A DNA stretch of 64,000 nucleotides from Nocardioides ginsengisegetis (lineage in GTDB: Bacteria; Actinomycetota; Actinomycetes; Propionibacteriales; Nocardioidaceae). Position numbers and translations under genes: made by a program. Location: contig NZ_JACGXA010000001.1 in assembly GCF_014138045.1 (NCBI RefSeq), forward strand, positions 2,031,001-2,095,000, given 5' to 3'. The notes under the pieces were generated by a model. The model did no database searches. It was not told the origin of the DNA and saw only the letters and a program-made list of their open reading frames with translations. This document shows, piece after piece, positions 61,277 through 64,000 of this stretch (within the stretch, counting starts at the first letter, position 1; each line of letters begins with the position of its first letter).

Positions 61277-62242
61277 TCAGGTCCCCTCGCTGGAGTGGCC
61301 CGGGAAGACGTGGGCGCTGGGGTCGATGGCGACCGCCGCGTTGTTGACGGCGGTGGCGGCCTCCCCGAAGCCGACGGCGATGAGCCGCACCTTGCCGGGG
61401 TACTCCGTGATGTCGCCCGCCGCGAAGACCCGCTCCAGGCTGGTCCGCATCGACGGTCCGACGACCACGTGCCGCTTCTCGACCTCGATCCCCCACTGCT
61501 GGAGCGGCCCGAGGTCGGCGATGAAGCCGAGCGCGGCCACCACGGCCTGGGCGGGGTACGTCGTGGTCTCGTCGCCGACGGTGATGTCCACCGACTCCAG
61601 GACGCCGTTGCCGCGCAGCGCCGTGACCTCGGCCTTCGTCACGATCCGCACCGACGAGCTCGTCACCTGGTCGACCGTGCGCTGGTGCGCCCGGAACGCG
61701 TCGCGGCGGTGCACCAGCGTCACCGACTTGGCGACCGGCTCGAGGTGCAGCGCCCAGTCGAACGCGGAGTCGCCGCCGCCGACGATCACGACGTCCTTGC
61801 CGGCGTACGGCGCGAAGCTGGGCACGAAGAACTCCATGCCGCGGCCCAGCCATCCGTCGCCCGCGGGCAACGGTCGGGGGCTGAACTTGCCGATGCCGGC
61901 GGTGATCAGCACGGCCTTGGCGGTGATCTCGGTGCCGTCGTCGAGGCCCACGACCACGGTGTCGCCGTGGTGGGTGAGCGTGGTGGCGGTCCTGTCGAGG
62001 AAGTACTCCGGCGAGGCCGTCGCTGCCTGGCTCACCAGCCCCTCGACGAGGTCGCGGCCCTTGACGGTCGGGAAGCCGGCGACGTCGAGGATCTGCTTCT
62101 CGGGGTACATCGCGGTGATCTGGCCGCCCAGCTCGGGCAGCGAGTCGACGACCGCGACGCGGAACCCGCGGAAGCCGGCGTAGTAGGCGGCGAAGAGCCC
62201 CGTGGGGCCGGCGCCGATGATCAGGAGGTCGGTGTCAGGCAC
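61277..62242 (-). CDS. Ferredoxin-NAD(P)+ reductase (thioredoxin-reductase-like type)
   Basis: 321 residues from GTG 62242, chosen because GGGGAAGGATCGCC precedes it and the FAD motif starts at once (DTDLLIIGAGPTGLFAAYYAGFRG); ATG 62278 would add twelve unsupported residues. The NAD(P)H motif is VVIVGGGDSAFDWALHL; no CxxC redox pair lies between them, which separates it from thioredoxin reductase and matches YumC/FNR2. The C-terminal SLERVFAAGDITEYPGKVRLIAVGFGEAATAVNN is typical. Drives the ferredoxin two genes on. A perfect KstR operator sits upstream. Confidence 0.9.
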   Translation of the reverse strand: MPDTDLLIIGAGPTGLFAAYYAGFRGFRVAVVDSLPELGGQITAMYPEKQILDVAGFPTVKGRDLVEGLVSQAATASPEYFLDRTATTLTHHGDTVVVGLDDGTEITAKAVLITAGIGKFSPRPLPAGDGWLGRGMEFFVPSFAPYAGKDVVIVGGGDSAFDWALHLEPVAKSVTLVHRRDAFRAHQRTVDQVTSSSVRIVTKAEVTALRGNGVLESVDITVGDETTTYPAQAVVAALGFIADLGPLQQWGIEVEKRHVVVGPSMRTSLERVFAAGDITEYPGKVRLIAVGFGEAATAVNNAAVAIDPSAHVFPGHSSEGT

Positions 62243-62280
62243 GCTGGCGATCCTTCCCCATGAACACGCCTCCACCATAG

Positions 62281-62294
62281 TGGAACGTGTTCTA
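62281..62294. promoter_or_regulatory. KstR operator upstream of the FNR operon (perfect match)
   Basis: TGGAACGTGTTCTA fits TnnAACnnGTTnnA throughout. It lies about 39 bases upstream of the FNR GTG, between that start and the stop of the Mce-associated gene, so it should control FNR-PPOX-ferredoxin-hsd4A-SDR. Confidence 0.9.
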
Positions 62295-62299
62295 GTTTT

Positions 62300-62983
62300 C
62301 TACTGCGTCTCGATGTTGTCCACGAGCCAGCCGTGCTCGGTGTGCACCACGGTCACCAGCGCGCGGTAGGGGGTGAACGCCGTCTTGGTGCCCGGCTTGG
62401 TGACGTACTGGTTGAGGAAGAGCAGCGCCTGCACCTGCTCGGAGGACGCCCGGACCACGCCCGCGGCCACGACCTTGACCTGCAGCTCGGTCTTGGCCGC
62501 CACGAAGTCGCCCTTGATCTGCCCGACGGTCTGCGTGTACTCCTTCGCGAACCCGTCGGTCATCTCGCTGGTGGCCTGGGCGACCTGCTCGTCGTAGTTC
62601 TTGTACGACGTGGACAGGATGTCCTCGGCGTCCTGCGACGCGGCCTCCACCGCAGCGCGGTGGGCCATCTCGCCGGTGATGACCGGGTGCGACGCCGACA
62701 CGGTGGGCTCGCTGCGGCCCCAGAGGTACCACGACTCCCCCAGCACCACGGCGGCCAGCAGCACGATCGCCACGACCAGCGCCACGGTGGTGCGGAAGCC
62801 GCCGAGGAGGCCGGGCGTCGTCGACGGCGGAGCGGGAGCCGCGGTCGGCGCCGGGGTCGGGGCCGGTGCGGGAACGCGCGCGTCGGGCGGCGCGGGCACA
62901 CCGGAGGCGACCTTGCGCGGCCGGGCGGTCGGGTTGCGCGACCCGACGACGGGACGCTTGCGGGGGTCGTTGGTGGGGGCCAT
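62300..62983 (-). CDS. Mce-associated membrane protein (Mam4-like)
   Basis: 227 residues. A long basic and Pro/Ala-rich cytoplasmic N-terminus (residues 1-60), one membrane helix (TTVALVVAIVLLAAVVLGESWYLW), then a soluble domain with VSASHPVITGEMAHRAAVEAASQDAEDILSTSYKNYDEQ and a beta-rich end (VVHTEHGWLVDNIETQ). These features are those of the two small proteins that follow mce4F in actinobacterial mce4 operons and stabilise the importer. Three bases from the preceding gene; probably cotranscribed. Confidence 0.88.
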   Translation of the reverse strand: MAPTNDPRKRPVVGSRNPTARPRKVASGVPAPPDARVPAPAPTPAPTAAPAPPSTTPGLLGGFRTTVALVVAIVLLAAVVLGESWYLWGRSEPTVSASHPVITGEMAHRAAVEAASQDAEDILSTSYKNYDEQVAQATSEMTDGFAKEYTQTVGQIKGDFVAAKTELQVKVVAAGVVRASSEQVQALLFLNQYVTKPGTKTAFTPYRALVTVVHTEHGWLVDNIETQ

Positions 62984-62986
62984 GGC

Positions 62987-63517
62987 TCAGCCCACGAACT
63001 CGAGGTTGGAGGTGAGCCACTGGCCGTCCTGGAGGACCAGGTCGAGCTTGAGCCGGAAGTTCCGGGCGACCGGCTTGTTGCCGGTCTGCACGTTGGCGAC
63101 CGTGCCCGAGGTCGCGGCGATCACGGTCGCGCTGTCCTGGTCGACGGCGACGACGCCGGCCCACAGGACCGAGCCGTCCATGACCGACTTGTTCTGCTGG
63201 AGCACCTGGATGACGCCCTTGGTCGAGGTGGCGTACTGCTTGCGGAAGGACCCGGTGGCTCCGGCGGCGACCTTGTCGATGCTGGCCTGCGCGTCGTCGT
63301 AGCGGATGTTGATGAACGCCTCCGCCTCCGCCCGCGCGGCGGCCATCACCGCGGCGTACCGCTCCTGCTCGGCGCTGTCGGTCACCGAGGTGTCGTGGGT
63401 CCGGTAGACCAGCACGCCGCCGACGACGGCCGCGCACGCGAGCACCAGCGCGAGGGCGTAGAGCCCGAGGTTCAGCCTCACGGACTGACCACGGGGCCGA
63501 CGAGCAGCCACTTCCAC
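62987..63517 (-). CDS. Mce-associated membrane protein (Mam4-like)
   Basis: 176 residues as written, from GTG 63517 behind GGGAGGGGATTC. GTG 63481, which overlaps the mce stop (GTGA), would give 164 residues and is a reasonable alternative. One membrane helix (LYALALVLACAAVVGGVLVY) and an outer domain with YAAVMAAARAEAEAFINIRYDDAQASIDKV and QDGQWLTSNLEFVG at the end. Second Mce-associated protein of the cluster; in M. tuberculosis the equivalents are Rv3493c and Rv3492c. Confidence 0.88.
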   Translation of the reverse strand: MEVAARRPRGQSVRLNLGLYALALVLACAAVVGGVLVYRTHDTSVTDSAEQERYAAVMAAARAEAEAFINIRYDDAQASIDKVAAGATGSFRKQYATSTKGVIQVLQQNKSVMDGSVLWAGVVAVDQDSATVIAATSGTVANVQTGNKPVARNFRLKLDLVLQDGQWLTSNLEFVG

Positions 63518-64000
63518 GAATCCCCTCCCAGGACGGACAGGTTCCCCTGATCACGGAACCGGACGGGCCTGCCGTCCTTGTCCACCGCACCGTAGACGAT
63601 GCCGGTGCTGGGGTCGTAGGAAGCCCGGTAGGCGCGCCCGACGGAGCTGTTGTTCGGGCCGCCGGGGGCGTACTTCCCGCCGCGCATGTTGTACGGCGCG
63701 GGGCTGTTGCACTGGGCCGGGTAGATCGGTGAGTCGCTGAGCTGGTCCCCGCGCCGCCACTGCGACTTGGGCTTGTAGCCGTCGGTGCAGGGCTGGACCT
63801 TGTTGGAGAACTGGAGGTTGACCCGGCCGTAGCCGTCGGGCGGCGTGCCGGTGAAGCCGCTGGAGATGGTGCGCGGGAAGGTAACCAGCAGCTGCTCGAT
63901 GCCGGCGAGGTGCGAGACGACGACGGTGTTGATGCTGACCGCGTTGCCCAGCAGCACCGGCAGCGTCGGGCCGAGGTCCTTGAGGAGCGCGTCGATCTCG
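63478..64000 (-). CDS. MCE-family substrate-binding protein, C-terminal part (Mce4F position)
   Basis: The frame enters from beyond base 64000 and ends at 63478, giving the last 174 residues. IDALLKDLGPTLPVLLGNAVSINTVVVSHLAGIEQLLVTFPR is the helical end of an MCE protein; the tail holds DGYGRVNLQFSNKVQPCTDGYKPKSQWRRGD and PYNMRGGKYAPGG typical of MceF C-termini, with the small Cys loop. MCE complexes form a channel that brings cholesterol to the cell membrane, and position before two Mam genes indicates mce4. The rest of the operon lies outside the window. Confidence 0.88.
   Translation of the reverse strand, partial: EIDALLKDLGPTLPVLLGNAVSINTVVVSHLAGIEQLLVTFPRTISSGFTGTPPDGYGRVNLQFSNKVQPCTDGYKPKSQWRRGDQLSDSPIYPAQCNSPAPYNMRGGKYAPGGPNNSSVGRAYRASYDPSTGIVYGAVDKDGRPVRFRDQGNLSVLGGDSWKWLLVGPVVSP

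Overview
The window is very GC-rich, has gene starts typical of an actinobacterium, and reads as chromosome of a soil steroid degrader. Nocardioides or a near relative in the Nocardioidaceae fits best, judging from the gene content and the style of the interspersed palindromes. The genus is an inference, not something read from a marker gene. No rRNA, tRNA, CRISPR array, prophage or transposase was seen.

Two thirds of the interest is a cholesterol/steroid catabolism locus in blocks matching the Mycobacterium tuberculosis Rv3492c-Rv3574 region. Block 1 (about 2.0-6.0 kb, minus) is hsaA-hsaD-hsaC-hsaB, rings A/B cleavage, ending in a TetR ligand domain without a DNA-binding part. Block 2 (9.7-15.0 kb) is hsaE-hsaG-hsaF (minus) diverging from kstD and a MaoC hydratase (plus). 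Block 3 (40.2-45.8 kb) is ltp2-chsH1-chsH2 and a fused chsE1-chsE2 acyl-CoA dehydrogenase, the last side-chain beta-oxidation round, diverging from a hydrolase. Block 4 (47.3-58.4 kb) holds a wax ester synthase/lipase pair, fadE34, a glycosyltransferase-methyltransferase-alpha/alpha-toroid operon, and the regulator KstR itself. Block 5 (58.9-64 kb, minus) holds short-chain dehydrogenases, a ferredoxin, a ferredoxin reductase, and the end of an mce4 steroid-uptake operon.

Seven sites matching the KstR operator (TnnAACnnGTTnnA, five perfect, two with one mismatch) sit at 5990, 12495, 44882, 48709, 53920, 57741 and 62281, mostly between divergent genes and overlapping the -10 boxes. They define the regulon in this window and place the glycosyltransferase/methyltransferase/toroid operon, the wax ester synthase and the FNR-type reductase in it.

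The rest is unrelated housekeeping and accessory DNA: an acidic-tailed SRPBCC gene and a histone-like gene (0-1.9 kb), a YncE/phosphoesterase (6.0-8.7 kb), a solitary mraY (16.5 kb), and a 17.7-40.2 kb stretch of small enzymes, regulators and secreted proteins (APH-like kinase, 2H phosphoesterase, Ser-xx repeat protein, metzincin, HD-GYP/LuxR, PolA-like polymerase, LysR/EamA, SigE-family sigma factor, DUF222 protein).

Two genome-scale habits stand out. Many genes appear leaderless, with a TAnnnT -10 box ending 6-7 bases before an ATG/GTG. REP-like palindromes are scattered through the locus, including one in frame inside chsH2, one forming the start of hsaG, and an inverted pair enclosing a GIY-YIG nuclease gene.
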